64,000 nucleotides of DNA from Brumimicrobium sp964585545 (GTDB lineage: Bacteria > Bacteroidota > Bacteroidia > Flavobacteriales_D > Crocinitomicaceae), in contig CAZPDT010000006.1 in assembly GCA_964585545.1 (NCBI GenBank), positions 1 to 64,000 of the forward strand, written 5' to 3'. Every line of letters begins with the position of its first letter. The first letter of the stretch is position 1. Both the position numbers and the translations under genes were made by a program. Shown one piece after another: positions 34,532 through 42,805 of the stretch. The notes beneath the pieces were generated by a model. The model searched no databases, was not told the origin of the DNA, and saw nothing but the letters and a program-made list of their open reading frames with translations.

Positions 34532-35811
34532 TATTTATCTCCCCACAATCGCTTTATGTTCTCTTCAACATCTTTTTCTCTTTTGGAACTGCCTGCTTTA
34601 AAAAATGAACTGCCCTTAACTTCATCGGGCATAAATTCTTGTTTTGCAAAATTCCCTGAAAAATCATGTGAATATTTATATCCTTTACCATAGTCCAATT
34701 CCTTCATCAATTTTGTTGGAGCATTCCGAAGTGATAAAGGAATCGAGAGGTTTCCTGTTTCTTTTACAATTTTTTGCGCTCTATTTAATGCCATATAAGA
34801 ACCATTTCCTTTCGGAGAATTGGCCAAGTAGACGGTACATTGCGCCAAAATAATACGCGCCTCTGGAAAACCTACCGTATTCACTGCTTGGAATGTATTA
34901 TTGGCCATAATTAATGCCGTTGGATTCGCCAAACCAATATCTTCACTTGCTGAAATAATCAATCGTCGGGCAATAAATTTCGCATCCTCCCCTCCTTCTA
35001 TCATTCTTGCCAGCCAATAAATCGATGCATTGGGATCACTCCCTCGAATTGACTTTATAAAAGCAGAAATAATATCATAATGTTGTTCTCCATCTTTGTC
35101 GTACCGCGCAATATTCTGCTGGGCAATCTCAAAAACTGCATCATCTGTAACTTCTATTTTATCTTCATGAATTAATGAATTGACCACAATTTCTAATAAA
35201 GTGAGCAATTTTCTGGCATCTCCTCCTGAGATACGATGAAGTGCATTGGTTTCTTTAACTTTAATGTTCAATTGAGCCAGATATTCATCTTCTTTAAGTG
35301 CATTTTGTATCAGTGTATCCAATTGAGCTTTACTTAAAGATTCCAGTGTATACACCTGACATCGTGAAAGCAAAGCGGAAATCACCTCAAAAGAAGGGTT
35401 TTCCGTTGTTGCTCCAATTAAAGTCACCACTCCTTTTTCAACTGCACCGAGTAAAGAGTCTTGTTGGGCTTTAGAAAAACGGTGTATTTCATCAATAAAA
35501 AGAATTGCTCCTTTTTCTTGAAACATCCCTTGATTTTCGGCCTTTTTAATCACTTCTCGAACATCTTTTACACCAGAAGAAATGGCAGACAAGGTATAGA
35601 AGGGCCGCTTTAATTGATTGGAAAGGATGTTGGCTAAGGTAGTTTTCCCCACACCCGGAGGTCCCCATAAAATCATGGATGGAATAATTCCAGCATCAAT
35701 GGTATTCCGCAGACTCGCACCTTTTTTCAAAAGATGCTCCTGTCCAACATATTCATTTAACGTTGTTGGACGCATACGCTCTGCAAGAGGAGTTGCTGGG
35801 GATTTCATCAT
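34528..35811 (-). CDS. rarA: Replication-associated recombination protein A (RarA/MgsA)
   Basis: RarA is a AAA+ ATPase of the clamp-loader clade that works at stalled forks. The 427 residues include the N-terminal segment PLAERMRPTTLNEYVGQEHL, Walker A GPPGVGKTT at residues 50-58, Walker B AILFIDEIHRF, sensor 1 GATTENPSFEVISALLSR, and the C-terminal tetramerisation region with GSDPNASIYWLARMIEGGED and RARRLIISASEDIGLANP-like motifs. The convergent nnr gene overlaps its stop codon by four bases. Confidence 0.95.
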   Translation of the reverse strand: MMKSPATPLAERMRPTTLNEYVGQEHLLKKGASLRNTIDAGIIPSMILWGPPGVGKTTLANILSNQLKRPFYTLSAISSGVKDVREVIKKAENQGMFQEKGAILFIDEIHRFSKAQQDSLLGAVEKGVVTLIGATTENPSFEVISALLSRCQVYTLESLSKAQLDTLIQNALKEDEYLAQLNIKVKETNALHRISGGDARKLLTLLEIVVNSLIHEDKIEVTDDAVFEIAQQNIARYDKDGEQHYDIISAFIKSIRGSDPNASIYWLARMIEGGEDAKFIARRLIISASEDIGLANPTALIMANNTFQAVNTVGFPEARIILAQCTVYLANSPKGNGSYMALNRAQKIVKETGNLSIPLSLRNAPTKLMKELDYGKGYKYSHDFSGNFAKQEFMPDEVKGSSFFKAGSSKREKDVEENIKRLWGDKY

Positions 35812-35969
35812 AACTGAACTTTAAAGAACAAAAATAGGCATTTTGGTTGAGAAAGAAAGCTGTTCGAAAGATGAGGATTTTATTTTTTAAGTCCAAAAAC
35901 AAAAATTTATGGAGCAACCCCATTGTCAGTTTTTATTACTTTTATTATCTTAAAAGCAAAAATATATAC

Positions 35970-36401
35970 ATGAAATACCTTTTTGTTCTTACGGTAGGGC
36001 TAATGCACCTAACTATCAGCGCACAAACCATTGAAGGAATTTGGAAGTCTTATGATGATGACTCAGGAGAATTAAAATCTGAAATAGAAATAACGATTAA
36101 AAACGGAAAACTTTACGGCAAAATCATCAAGCTGTACAATTTAGAAGTTGCATTAAAAGACGCCAAGTGTTACGATTGTACTGATTATAGAAAGAACCAA
36201 CCTGTTTTGGGCATGGAGATCATTACAGCACTTGAAAAATCAGGCAAATACTGGACGGGAGACAAGGCTCTTCTCGATCCAAACAATGGAAAACTATACA
36301 ATGCTAAGTTTTGGTTAGAAAGCAACAATAAATTAACGGTTCGGGGATATATTGGGTGGTTTTATAGGACACAATATTGGATAAGAGTAAAGAAAAAATA
36401 A
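35970..36401 (+). CDS. DUF2147 domain-containing exported protein, copy 1
   Basis: The 143-residue product has a signal peptide (MKYLFVLTVGLMHLTISAQ) and a complete DUF2147 domain: GIWKSYDDDSGELKSEIEIT, NGKLYGKIIKLYN, a Cys pair in AKCYDCTDYRKNQPVLGMEI, YWTGDKALLDPNNGKLY and TVRGYIGWFYRTQYW. Such proteins are periplasmic or secreted and of unknown function. The frame could be read from 35847, but the signal peptide fixes the start at 35970. A close paralogue follows 225 bases downstream; the gap between them holds nothing I recognise. Confidence 0.88.
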   Translation: MKYLFVLTVGLMHLTISAQTIEGIWKSYDDDSGELKSEIEITIKNGKLYGKIIKLYNLEVALKDAKCYDCTDYRKNQPVLGMEIITALEKSGKYWTGDKALLDPNNGKLYNAKFWLESNNKLTVRGYIGWFYRTQYWIRVKKK

Positions 36402-36626
36402 AATACTTTTTTAAGGTCGTATTCTGCCTGCTCACAACTCCGTCATCAAATACAACAAGATTTTTAACCCCCATACACACAGAACAAGGCATTTATGCTT
36501 TTTTAGAAATGTCCTACATTTAATTTTTCAACTTTAAATGACTTTTTTACATTTTTAGAGACTAATTTCAATCTATTTACGTTAATATTTCGGATTAAAT
36601 AAAGTAAAGCAGAAAAAAATAAAGTC

Positions 36627-37049
36627 ATGAAATACCTCCTCACTCTATGTTTAAGCTTAATCAGTCTAATTGGAACTTCCCAATCATCCATTACAGGGAT
36701 ATGGAAATCCTATAATAAAGACACAGGCAAGCTAGATTCAGAAGTCGAAATCTTCATTAAAAATGGAAAGCTTTATGGGAAGCTCGTTAAATTGTACAAT
36801 CCAGATGGCACAACAAGAAATCCTAGATGCACAAAATGCAAAGGCAAAAGAAAGAACCAACCTCTTGAAGGCATGATTTTTATAACTGGACTTGTGAAAT
36901 CTGGTAATTCTTGGACAGGAGATAATGCAATGCTTTATCCAAAAACCGGAAAAGAATATACCGCAAAAATATGGTTGGAAAGCGATAACAAACTTGCAGT
37001 TCGAGGATATCTTGGTATATTTTATGAAACACGATATTGGAAAAGATGA
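36627..37049 (+). CDS. DUF2147 domain-containing exported protein, copy 2
   Basis: This 140-residue paralogue has a signal peptide (MKYLLTLCLSLISLIGTSQ) and matches copy 1 along its whole length: GIWKSYNKDTGKLDSEVEIF, NGKLYGKLVKLYNPDG, the CTKCKGKRKNQP Cys pair, SWTGDNAMLYPKTGKEY and AVRGYLGIFYETRYW. The two copies differ at many positions, so the duplication is old. A weak A-rich stretch precedes the ATG. Each copy has its own upstream gap and may be separately transcribed. Confidence 0.88.
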   Translation: MKYLLTLCLSLISLIGTSQSSITGIWKSYNKDTGKLDSEVEIFIKNGKLYGKLVKLYNPDGTTRNPRCTKCKGKRKNQPLEGMIFITGLVKSGNSWTGDNAMLYPKTGKEYTAKIWLESDNKLAVRGYLGIFYETRYWKR

Positions 37050-37087
37050 AAAGGAGTCAGTACGATGGAAAAAAGGTTATTTTCAGG

Positions 37088-37279
37088 TTACGCATGTACT
37101 GTCGGGGTTATATCTGTTCCATTTTTATACGTCCAACCAATAGCTTCCAATTCTTCAATTTCCCAATCTTTTGGTTCAGTGCCTATTGAACTTAGGATAT
37201 CCTTTAGTGCATCCATCCATTCTTTTGTAGCTACTGCTCTTGAATTAATAATATCTCCGGTGATAATCGCTACCCTGTT
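37088..37279 (-). pseudogene. Truncated SatD-like gene remnant
   Basis: Reading leftwards from 37279 the minus strand gives NRVAIITGDIINSRAVATKE, then WMDALKDILSSIGTEPKDWE, then IEELEAIGWTYKNGTDITPT and a stop at 37088-37090. The first 41 residues strongly resemble the N-terminus of Bacteroidota SatD-family proteins (xVAIITGDIINSRKV...KDWEIFRGDSFQ). After KDWEI the match ends and the rest of the usual protein of about 200 residues is missing. A TAA directly precedes the segment (37280-37282) and there is no in-frame ATG before it. It is therefore a fragment. Two dyad pairs that may be its old operators lie upstream at 37298-37511. Confidence 0.55.
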
Positions 37280-37297
37280 TTAATTTTCTTTTAACAA

Positions 37298-37347
37298 ATA
37301 TACACTTTTTTGTATATAATTGGGAATATACTTAAAAACGTGTATAT
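37298..37347. promoter_or_regulatory. Operator-like dyad pair, copy A
   Basis: Two inverted repeats stand 8 bases apart: ATATAC-N8-GTATAT (37298-37317) and ATATAC-N10-GTATAT (37326-37347). They sit directly upstream of the satD-like remnant on the minus strand, where an autoregulator would bind. Both half-sites are perfect. Confidence 0.5.
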
Positions 37348-37461
37348 TTTTGAGGATGTTTTATGCTCAAATATTGGTTTAGGGGCAGATAAAATTAAAT
37401 CTAAATACTAGAGTAAGAATTGCATTTGATTCAGAAGTAGCTTTAAAGAACGAAGATTTGA

Positions 37462-37511
37462 ATATACTTCTTTTTGTATATAATTGGATATATACTTTAA
37501 AACATGTCTAT
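37462..37511. promoter_or_regulatory. Operator-like dyad pair, copy B, 164 bases from copy A
   Basis: ATATAC-N8-GTATAT (37462-37481) and ATATAC-N10-GTCTAT (37490-37511) repeat copy A with the same internal spacing. Flanking bases also match, including TTTTTGTATATAATTGG. The offset is exactly 164 bases for both dyads. One half-site in the second dyad has a single change. Copy B ends 78 bases before the xseA start codon. The 114 bases between the copies contain no recognisable gene. Confidence 0.5.
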
Positions 37512-37589
37512 TTTTCAGACTATTTCCTTTTTCCTCAATAATCCAAAGACGACACGATAATAAAAATTTTCATTACCTTTATTATAAGT

Positions 37590-39050
37590 ATGTCTGAAGA
37601 AAGAAAAATATACAGTCTAACACAATTAAATCAGTCGTTGGAGAAACTGTTTTGGGATAAATTTTCCAATTCCTATTACTGGATAACAGCGGAGTTGATT
37701 ACAATTAATCAGAAAAACGGACATTTTTATATTGAATTGGCCGACAGTCAAAATGACAAAACAACTGCCCGAAGTTTTGCGACTATTTGGTCTTCTGTTT
37801 ATCAAAAAATTGTCGCCGACATTGGACTCAAAGAAGCTCAAGGCATTTTACAACCTGGAAATAAAATCCTAATAAATGTAAAAATTGAATACCATAAAAT
37901 CTATGGACTAAAATTAAAAATCCGTGCTGTTGATCCTTCCTATTCTTACGGAGAAATTGAAAGGAAGCGACAAGAAATAATCAAACGACTCAAAAAAGAA
38001 GGAATTTTTGAAAAACAGCAAAAAATTCATCTGCCCACAATCATAAAACGTATAGCTTTAATCGGATCCCCTAATACATCGGGATATCGGGATTTTCATA
38101 ATGAGCTGTTCAACAATCACAATTTTAATCGATTTGTAATAAAGGAGTTTCCTGTTCGTGTTCAAGGTGATCAGGCAGCAAAAGAGATTGTTGATGCTAT
38201 AAATGAAGCCAATTGTTTTGATGTTGATGTAATAGTATTGCTTCGCGGTGGTGGCAGTAAAATGGATTTGGCATTGTTCGACGATTATAGTATCTCAAAA
38301 GCCATTTGTAACTCTAGATTACCAGTTTTAACAGGAATTGGTCACGAAACTGATGAAGTGGTTGCCGATTTGGTGGCACGACAAAAATTTATTACGCCAA
38401 CTGCCGTAGGGCAATATATTCAATATGCTATCCAGTCATTTAAGGAGATTATGCGTGAATTGCACGACAAAACAATTCAAAAGGCTTTGCAATTGCTTGG
38501 AGAGAGTCGGGAAGAATTTAGTCATTACAACAATTATCTACTGCACCACAGCCGAGAAATCATACATTATTGGCAGACATTATTCCAAAAAAAGGAACAC
38601 GAGATCTTGCAAAAAAGCAGAACTTTATTGTATTCAGAAAAGGAAGATTGGACACAATTTATTCATCGGACCTCTTCTCTTTTACAACGCTTGGTGCAAC
38701 ACCATAGGAGTCAAACCGATTGGCAAATGGAACGTATTTCCACATTAAGTCTACAGCATATTGATAATAAAAGGAATACGCTTATCAAACAAACTTTATT
38801 CAATCTTCAATTGTTAAGTCAACAAGTTGTGGATAGAGAGCGTATCATTTTTAATAATCATGCAGAGTTATTGACTTTGCTCAATCCTATGAAAATATTG
38901 GCATCTGGCTATACAATTTCAACAATTGAAGACCAAGACCTTAAAAATATAATTGTTAAAGAAGGAGATCTCATGAAAACTCTTTCTACTAATTACTTAA
39001 TTACCAGTAAAATATTATCAAAAAAAGAAATAAACGATGAAGACAAATGA
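37590..39050 (+). CDS. xseA: Exodeoxyribonuclease VII large subunit
   Basis: XseA is the catalytic subunit of the nuclease that degrades single-stranded DNA in both directions. The 486 residues contain the N-terminal OB-fold (YSLTQLNQSLEKLFWDKFSN, YWITAELITINQKNGHFYIE), the catalytic domain with LIGSPNTSGYRDFHNELFN, LLRGGGSKMDLALFDD, and TGIGHETDEVVADLVARQKF, and a long C-terminal coiled-coil arm (about 260-440). It overlaps xseB by 14 bases and dinB follows, so three DNA repair genes form one operon. Its upstream region contains operator-like dyads (37462-37511). Confidence 0.95.
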   Translation: MSEERKIYSLTQLNQSLEKLFWDKFSNSYYWITAELITINQKNGHFYIELADSQNDKTTARSFATIWSSVYQKIVADIGLKEAQGILQPGNKILINVKIEYHKIYGLKLKIRAVDPSYSYGEIERKRQEIIKRLKKEGIFEKQQKIHLPTIIKRIALIGSPNTSGYRDFHNELFNNHNFNRFVIKEFPVRVQGDQAAKEIVDAINEANCFDVDVIVLLRGGGSKMDLALFDDYSISKAICNSRLPVLTGIGHETDEVVADLVARQKFITPTAVGQYIQYAIQSFKEIMRELHDKTIQKALQLLGESREEFSHYNNYLLHHSREIIHYWQTLFQKKEHEILQKSRTLLYSEKEDWTQFIHRTSSLLQRLVQHHRSQTDWQMERISTLSLQHIDNKRNTLIKQTLFNLQLLSQQVVDRERIIFNNHAELLTLLNPMKILASGYTISTIEDQDLKNIIVKEGDLMKTLSTNYLITSKILSKKEINDEDK

Positions 39051-39246
39051 ACCCAATTCTTACGAGGAAGCCTTAAAGCGATTGAAGGAAATTGTGAATC
39101 AATTAGAGGAGAAAGAAATAAAAATTGACAATTTATCTGACACGGTGATAGAAGCCAAGGAACTGGTTGATTTTTGTCGTAAAAAACTGGATAAAACAGA
39201 AGAAGATATTCAGCGTATTATCGAACCCGAAGAAGAAAATGAATGA
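39037..39246 (+). CDS. xseB: Exodeoxyribonuclease VII small subunit
   Basis: The 69-residue subunit binds the arm of XseA and controls its activity. It has the family start YEEALKRLKEIVNQLEEKEI, followed by IDNLSDTVIEAKELVDFCRK and an acidic tail. Its first 14 bases overlap the end of xseA and its last 8 overlap dinB, so translation of all three is likely coupled. Confidence 0.92.
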   Translation: MKTNEPNSYEEALKRLKEIVNQLEEKEIKIDNLSDTVIEAKELVDFCRKKLDKTEEDIQRIIEPEEENE

Positions 39247-40318
39247 GCCTGAGACCCGAAAAATAATTCATATTGATATGGATGCATTCTACGCATCTGT
39301 CGAGCAGCGTGACCACCCAGAGTTGCGTGGTCTCCCTTTGGCTGTTGGAGGTACCGGTGGAAGAGGTGTAATAGCTGCCGCCAGTTATGAGGCACGGAAA
39401 TTTGGCATTCACTCGGCAATGCCTTCCCGTGTTGCCTTACGAATATGTCCGATGCTTCGATTTGTTCGACCTCGTTTTGACACATACAAAGCTGTTTCCA
39501 AAGAAATTCGTCAAATATTTAAGCGCTACACTTCCATTATCGAGCCTTTGTCGTTGGATGAAGCTTATTTAGATATCACCTATTCTAATTATGAAGTGCG
39601 TTCCGCTACTTTAATTGCCCAACAGATTAAGCGCGACATAAAAGAGGAACTCCATCTTATTGCATCAGCAGGAGTTTCATACAATAAATTCCTGGCTAAA
39701 ATTGCATCCGACCAAGATAAGCCTGATGGTTTATTTGTCATTACTCCAGATCAAGGTTTAGATTTTATAAAAAAATTACCGATAGACTTGTTTTATGGAG
39801 TGGGAAAAGTTACTGCAAAGAAAATGAAAGAGAATGAAATATTTTTGGGTAGCGACTTGCTTCGCTATGAAAAATGGGAATTGCAACAATTGTTTGGGAA
39901 AATGGGTGGTTACCTTTACAATATTGCTCGGGGAATTGACCATAGAGCTGTAAAATCAGAACAAGTTAGAAAAAGCATAGGTGCAGAAATGACCTTCTCT
40001 GAAGACATTATCGATGAAGTTGGTGTAAATGAGAAATTTACCCAAGTCTTTGAAAAATGGTGGCAACGCTATAAAGATTATGGATTAAAAGGCCGAACAA
40101 TCACTTTAAAAATTCGAAACAATAAATTTGAAACACTAACCCGGTCGATTACGGATCCCAATTACTTTAGAGACAAATCAAAAATTAGGGAAAAGTTAGA
40201 TGATTTATGGCATGAAGCAATTGTTCCAGGTACACCACTTCGATTAATAGGGGTTTCAATTAGTGGTTTTGAGTCTACTGCTGTTCAACAAGAAAGCCGA
40301 CAATTGACACTTTGGTAA
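39239..40318 (+). CDS. dinB: DNA polymerase IV (Y family)
   Basis: The 359-residue translesion polymerase shows the catalytic motif IIHIDMDAFYASVEQRDHPE (Asp13), VAASYEARKFG-like YEARKFGIHSAM, the second acidic motif EPLSLDEAYLDIT near residue 112, SAGVSYNKFLAKIASDQDKP, and the helix-hairpin-helix and little-finger domains behind. The C-terminus QLTLW resembles the beta-clamp-binding motif QLxLF. I take the ATG at 39239 (MNEPETRK) because the earlier start at 39167 would lie deep inside xseB. Co-location with xseAB in one overlapping operon suggests shared use after DNA damage. Confidence 0.94.
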   Translation: MNEPETRKIIHIDMDAFYASVEQRDHPELRGLPLAVGGTGGRGVIAAASYEARKFGIHSAMPSRVALRICPMLRFVRPRFDTYKAVSKEIRQIFKRYTSIIEPLSLDEAYLDITYSNYEVRSATLIAQQIKRDIKEELHLIASAGVSYNKFLAKIASDQDKPDGLFVITPDQGLDFIKKLPIDLFYGVGKVTAKKMKENEIFLGSDLLRYEKWELQQLFGKMGGYLYNIARGIDHRAVKSEQVRKSIGAEMTFSEDIIDEVGVNEKFTQVFEKWWQRYKDYGLKGRTITLKIRNNKFETLTRSITDPNYFRDKSKIREKLDDLWHEAIVPGTPLRLIGVSISGFESTAVQQESRQLTLW

Positions 40319-40337
40319 TTAAAATCTAATCTATTAC

Positions 40338-41024
40338 TTATAAGCCTTCGGCATCCAAAACATAATCCCAGGCCCCAGATCCAAATCCATCGTTTGTCCA
40401 CTTTTTTAGTACTTTAGGAGATGCTTCACCAACGCTATAAACCATTGTTGGAAAATTATGAATTTGCATGGTTTTCAACAAAGGATCTGGGAAGAATTCT
40501 ACCTGAATATTTTTATAATCTTCACTCAATCTTTTGTATTCTTCCAGTTCCGAAGTGTCTTTATGAGCAACCATAACTTTTACAGGCAAATCAGGATAAA
40601 TATCACTCATAAATTTAATTTCTCCAAACCGTTGGTGGCAGAATGGACAGCCAGGTAGAACGACCAAAGACAAACCTTTATCAAAAACGGCTTCACTGCT
40701 TCCCTTTAAAGTAACTTCTCTGTATGTATTGTTAAAATCACCATCATAAATCGGATGGATAGCAAAAGCAATCCCAGAACCACCCAAAAGAATTGCGAGT
40801 GCTACAATCCTTCTCAACCACATTGAGCGTCCAGCCAATACACGAAAATAAATTTGAAATACAAGTGAACAGACAAAGAAAAACTCAATTACATAAGGAA
40901 GAATCATTGAAAAAGTAAAAGGAAGTCTCAATTTTAACCCTATTGCAACAAGGTCTTTATGATAATAAATAACAATTACAAGAGCCAAAAGTGAAATTAC
41001 AATTCGAGAAATTTTTGATAACAT
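40338..41024 (-). CDS. Membrane protein with C-terminal thioredoxin-like CPFC domain
   Basis: The 228-residue protein has about three membrane helices in residues 1-88 and then a soluble domain beginning near residue 105. That domain carries a Cys126-Pro-Phe-Cys129 motif (LVVLPGCPFCHQRFGEI), a DLPVKVMVAHKD strand and HNFPTMVYSV with the cis-proline typical of a thioredoxin fold. The membrane part resembles DoxX/MauE-type four-helix proteins but is shorter. It is probably an inner-membrane thiol reductase; the partner is unknown. It is convergent with dinB, with 19 bases between stops. Confidence 0.72.
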   Translation of the reverse strand: MLSKISRIVISLLALVIVIYYHKDLVAIGLKLRLPFTFSMILPYVIEFFFVCSLVFQIYFRVLAGRSMWLRRIVALAILLGGSGIAFAIHPIYDGDFNNTYREVTLKGSSEAVFDKGLSLVVLPGCPFCHQRFGEIKFMSDIYPDLPVKVMVAHKDTSELEEYKRLSEDYKNIQVEFFPDPLLKTMQIHNFPTMVYSVGEASPKVLKKWTNDGFGSGAWDYVLDAEGL

Positions 41025-41323
41025 TTGCTTAAATATTTAGACTCTAAAAGTAATTTAAATTTAATGAAAACAAAAGAGGTATAAAGTTTAATTAAATTTT
41101 TACACACTTATACAGCCAAATTATCCCTAACCATTCATCTGAAAATTTTTAAAACCCAATCAACATATCCTCCAATTTCACTGTTTCTAAATAGTGGGTT
41201 TATTACAGCGTTTACTTTTTTGAGACAGCTACATATCGTGTCGTTCCTAATGGGCATTTTTGATGCTGTTTTACTTATATAATAAGATTTCAGATGGTTG
41301 TGAGCAGAAACATAAATTCTAAT
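41025..41323. other. Intergenic stretch upstream of the 40338-41024 gene; nothing recognised
   Basis: No ORF longer than about 25 codons with protein-like composition and no hairpin with a U-tract was found here. It presumably holds the promoter of the leftward gene. Confidence 0.5.
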
Positions 41324-41382
41324 GTTAACCCGAACTATTTATAGGTTTTTGTTATGAAAAGCAATGAATAGTTCGGGTTAAC
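41324..41382. repeat. Inverted repeat of the dispersed 15-base element
   Basis: GTTAACCCGAACTATT (41324-41339) and its exact reverse complement (41367-41382) flank a 27-base AT-rich spacer. The 16-base arms would form a long hairpin. The sequence between the arms carries no gene. It lies just past the terminator of tRNA-Val. Related single copies are at 26840-26854 and 49932-49946. Confidence 0.8.
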
Positions 41383-41396
41383 AGATATAGAACGAT

Positions 41397-41426
41397 AAAA
41401 AAAAGCTTCACAAGATTGTGAAGCTT
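41397..41426 (-). terminator. Terminator of tRNA-Val
   Basis: AAGCTTCACAA (41403-41413) pairs perfectly with TTGTGAAGCTT (41416-41426), and on the minus strand the stem runs into eight T (41404-41397). It begins 11 bases beyond the tRNA 3' end, as expected for an intrinsic terminator of a leftward transcript. Confidence 0.85.
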
Positions 41427-41436
41427 AAATTATTTG

Positions 41437-41511
41437 TGGGCCCTACTGGATTCGAACCAGTGACCCCCTGCTTGTAAGGCAGGTGCTCTGAACCAACTGA
41501 GCTAAGAGCCC
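41437..41511 (-). tRNA. tRNA-Val (anticodon UAC)
   Basis: The 75-base cloverleaf reads on the minus strand from GGGCTCTTAGCTCAG at 41511. The acceptor arms GGGCTCT and AGGGCCC pair with one G-U, the D-loop AGTTGGTT, the anticodon loop CTTACAA (anticodon TAC) and the T-loop GGTTCGAATCC are all standard. The discriminator is A and CCA is not encoded. The tRNA stands alone with its own terminator. Confidence 0.97.
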
Positions 41512-41601
41512 TAAAATTGCTATTTTGTGTTTTATTTAACACCATAGCGGGTGCAAATATAACTACTTTTTTTAATTCAAATATAGTTTATCGAAAAAAT
41601 A

Positions 41602-42804
41602 TTAAATTATTTCCTCTAATAGAAAGAAACTTCCAAAAACTAGGAGAACAGTATTCTCACCTTTAGCAGGTTGGGCTGCTGCAAAAGCTTCTGATGCACT
41701 TTGATAATATTTTGGACTTAAAGAAGATATGCCTTCTGTCCTTTTAAAATTCTCTATAGTCATTGAACGCTTATTATTAAATGCAGTAAAAAAGTAATCC
41801 CATTCACGCGGAAATAACGCAATTATCTTTTTTATGTCTTTATCATTAGACGCCCCATACAGCACCCTAATATTTTTATAAAGATAAGCACGTTTGATTT
41901 CTTCAATTAATCGTTGAATGGCCATAAAATTATGTGCTGCATCCAATACAATTAAAGGATCTTTAGAATAAATATGATTTCGCCCGTACAATCCTGTGTT
42001 TTCATACAAAGATTCAATTGCATCAGATTTTATCTTGTAAAGAGAGCCAGCATCAGGTAAAAGGTAGTCCAGTGATTGAAACGCCAATCTTTTATTGGTT
42101 TCAAATGTAGATTGGTCTTTCTTTTTCTCTAAGAATTCAAGCGGTGCGTTTTCCGCTTTTGCTTTATCAATAAAAACAGATGCTATCTCTGGGTCACTTT
42201 CACCAATAATTACAGGTGTGTTTTTCTTTATAATTCCCGCTTTTTCAAATGCTATTTTCGCTCTAGTATCCCCTAAAATATTGACATGTTCAAGACCGAT
42301 ATTGGTAATAACAGAAAGTACTGGAGAAATAATATTTGTAGCGTCAAGTCGTCCTCCTAACCCTGTCTCGACAACTACAATATCACACTTTTCTTCATAA
42401 AAATAAGCCAAAGCCATTGCCCAAGTCATTTCGAAAAAAGAGGGTGAAAAATGCAATTCCGTATTTTGGAATATGTCGATGTATTCTTCTACTTTACTTT
42501 TGGCAATCGATTTTCCGTTAATGCGCATTCGTTCGCGAAAATCTTTAATGTGTGGTGAAGTGAACAGTCCAACTTTTTTGCCATAAACCGTTAGCGCACT
42601 TGCAAGAATAGAACAAGTTGTTCCTTTACCATTTGTACCAGCAACGTGAACAAATTTCATTTTATCAATAGGAACATTCAACAATTGAACGAGACGCAGC
42701 GTATTTTCTAATGTAGGTTTATAAGCATTTTCACCAATTTTTTGAAAAACAGGAAATTGGTGAAACAACCATTCTACCTTATCTTGATAAGTTTGATCAA
42801 CCAT
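41602..42804 (-). CDS. folC: Folylpolyglutamate synthase / dihydrofolate synthase
   Basis: FolC ligates glutamate to dihydropteroate and to folates. The 400-residue Mur-ligase-fold protein has the P-loop HVAGTNGKGTTCSILASAL, the metal-site motif VVETGLGGRLDATNIISP, NIGLEHVNILGDT and a C-terminal domain with LVLDAAHNFMAIQRLIEE-like sequence. The frame continues to 42840 inside the TonB gene, but MVDQTYQDKV at 42804 fits the family N-terminus. It begins 1 base after the TonB-like stop and so probably belongs to the exbB-exbD-tonB operon, although it has no functional link with it. Confidence 0.95.
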   Translation of the reverse strand: MVDQTYQDKVEWLFHQFPVFQKIGENAYKPTLENTLRLVQLLNVPIDKMKFVHVAGTNGKGTTCSILASALTVYGKKVGLFTSPHIKDFRERMRINGKSIAKSKVEEYIDIFQNTELHFSPSFFEMTWAMALAYFYEEKCDIVVVETGLGGRLDATNIISPVLSVITNIGLEHVNILGDTRAKIAFEKAGIIKKNTPVIIGESDPEIASVFIDKAKAENAPLEFLEKKKDQSTFETNKRLAFQSLDYLLPDAGSLYKIKSDAIESLYENTGLYGRNHIYSKDPLIVLDAAHNFMAIQRLIEEIKRAYLYKNIRVLYGASNDKDIKKIIALFPREWDYFFTAFNNKRSMTIENFKRTEGISSLSPKYYQSASEAFAAAQPAKGENTVLLVFGSFFLLEEII

Positions 42805-42805
42805 C

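Noticed and set aside
35847..35969. In-frame N-terminal extension of the first DUF2147 gene
   Set aside because: It places a basic and aromatic tail before a standard signal peptide; the ATG at 35970 directly gives the signal peptide.
37065..37283. Plus-strand ORF of 72 codons
   Set aside because: The satD-like remnant is on the other strand of the same bases and gives a much better family match, so the plus ORF is a shadow.
41025..41323. Gap examined for small ORFs or an RNA upstream of the membrane thioredoxin gene
   Set aside because: Only very short frames and no hairpin with a U-tract were found.
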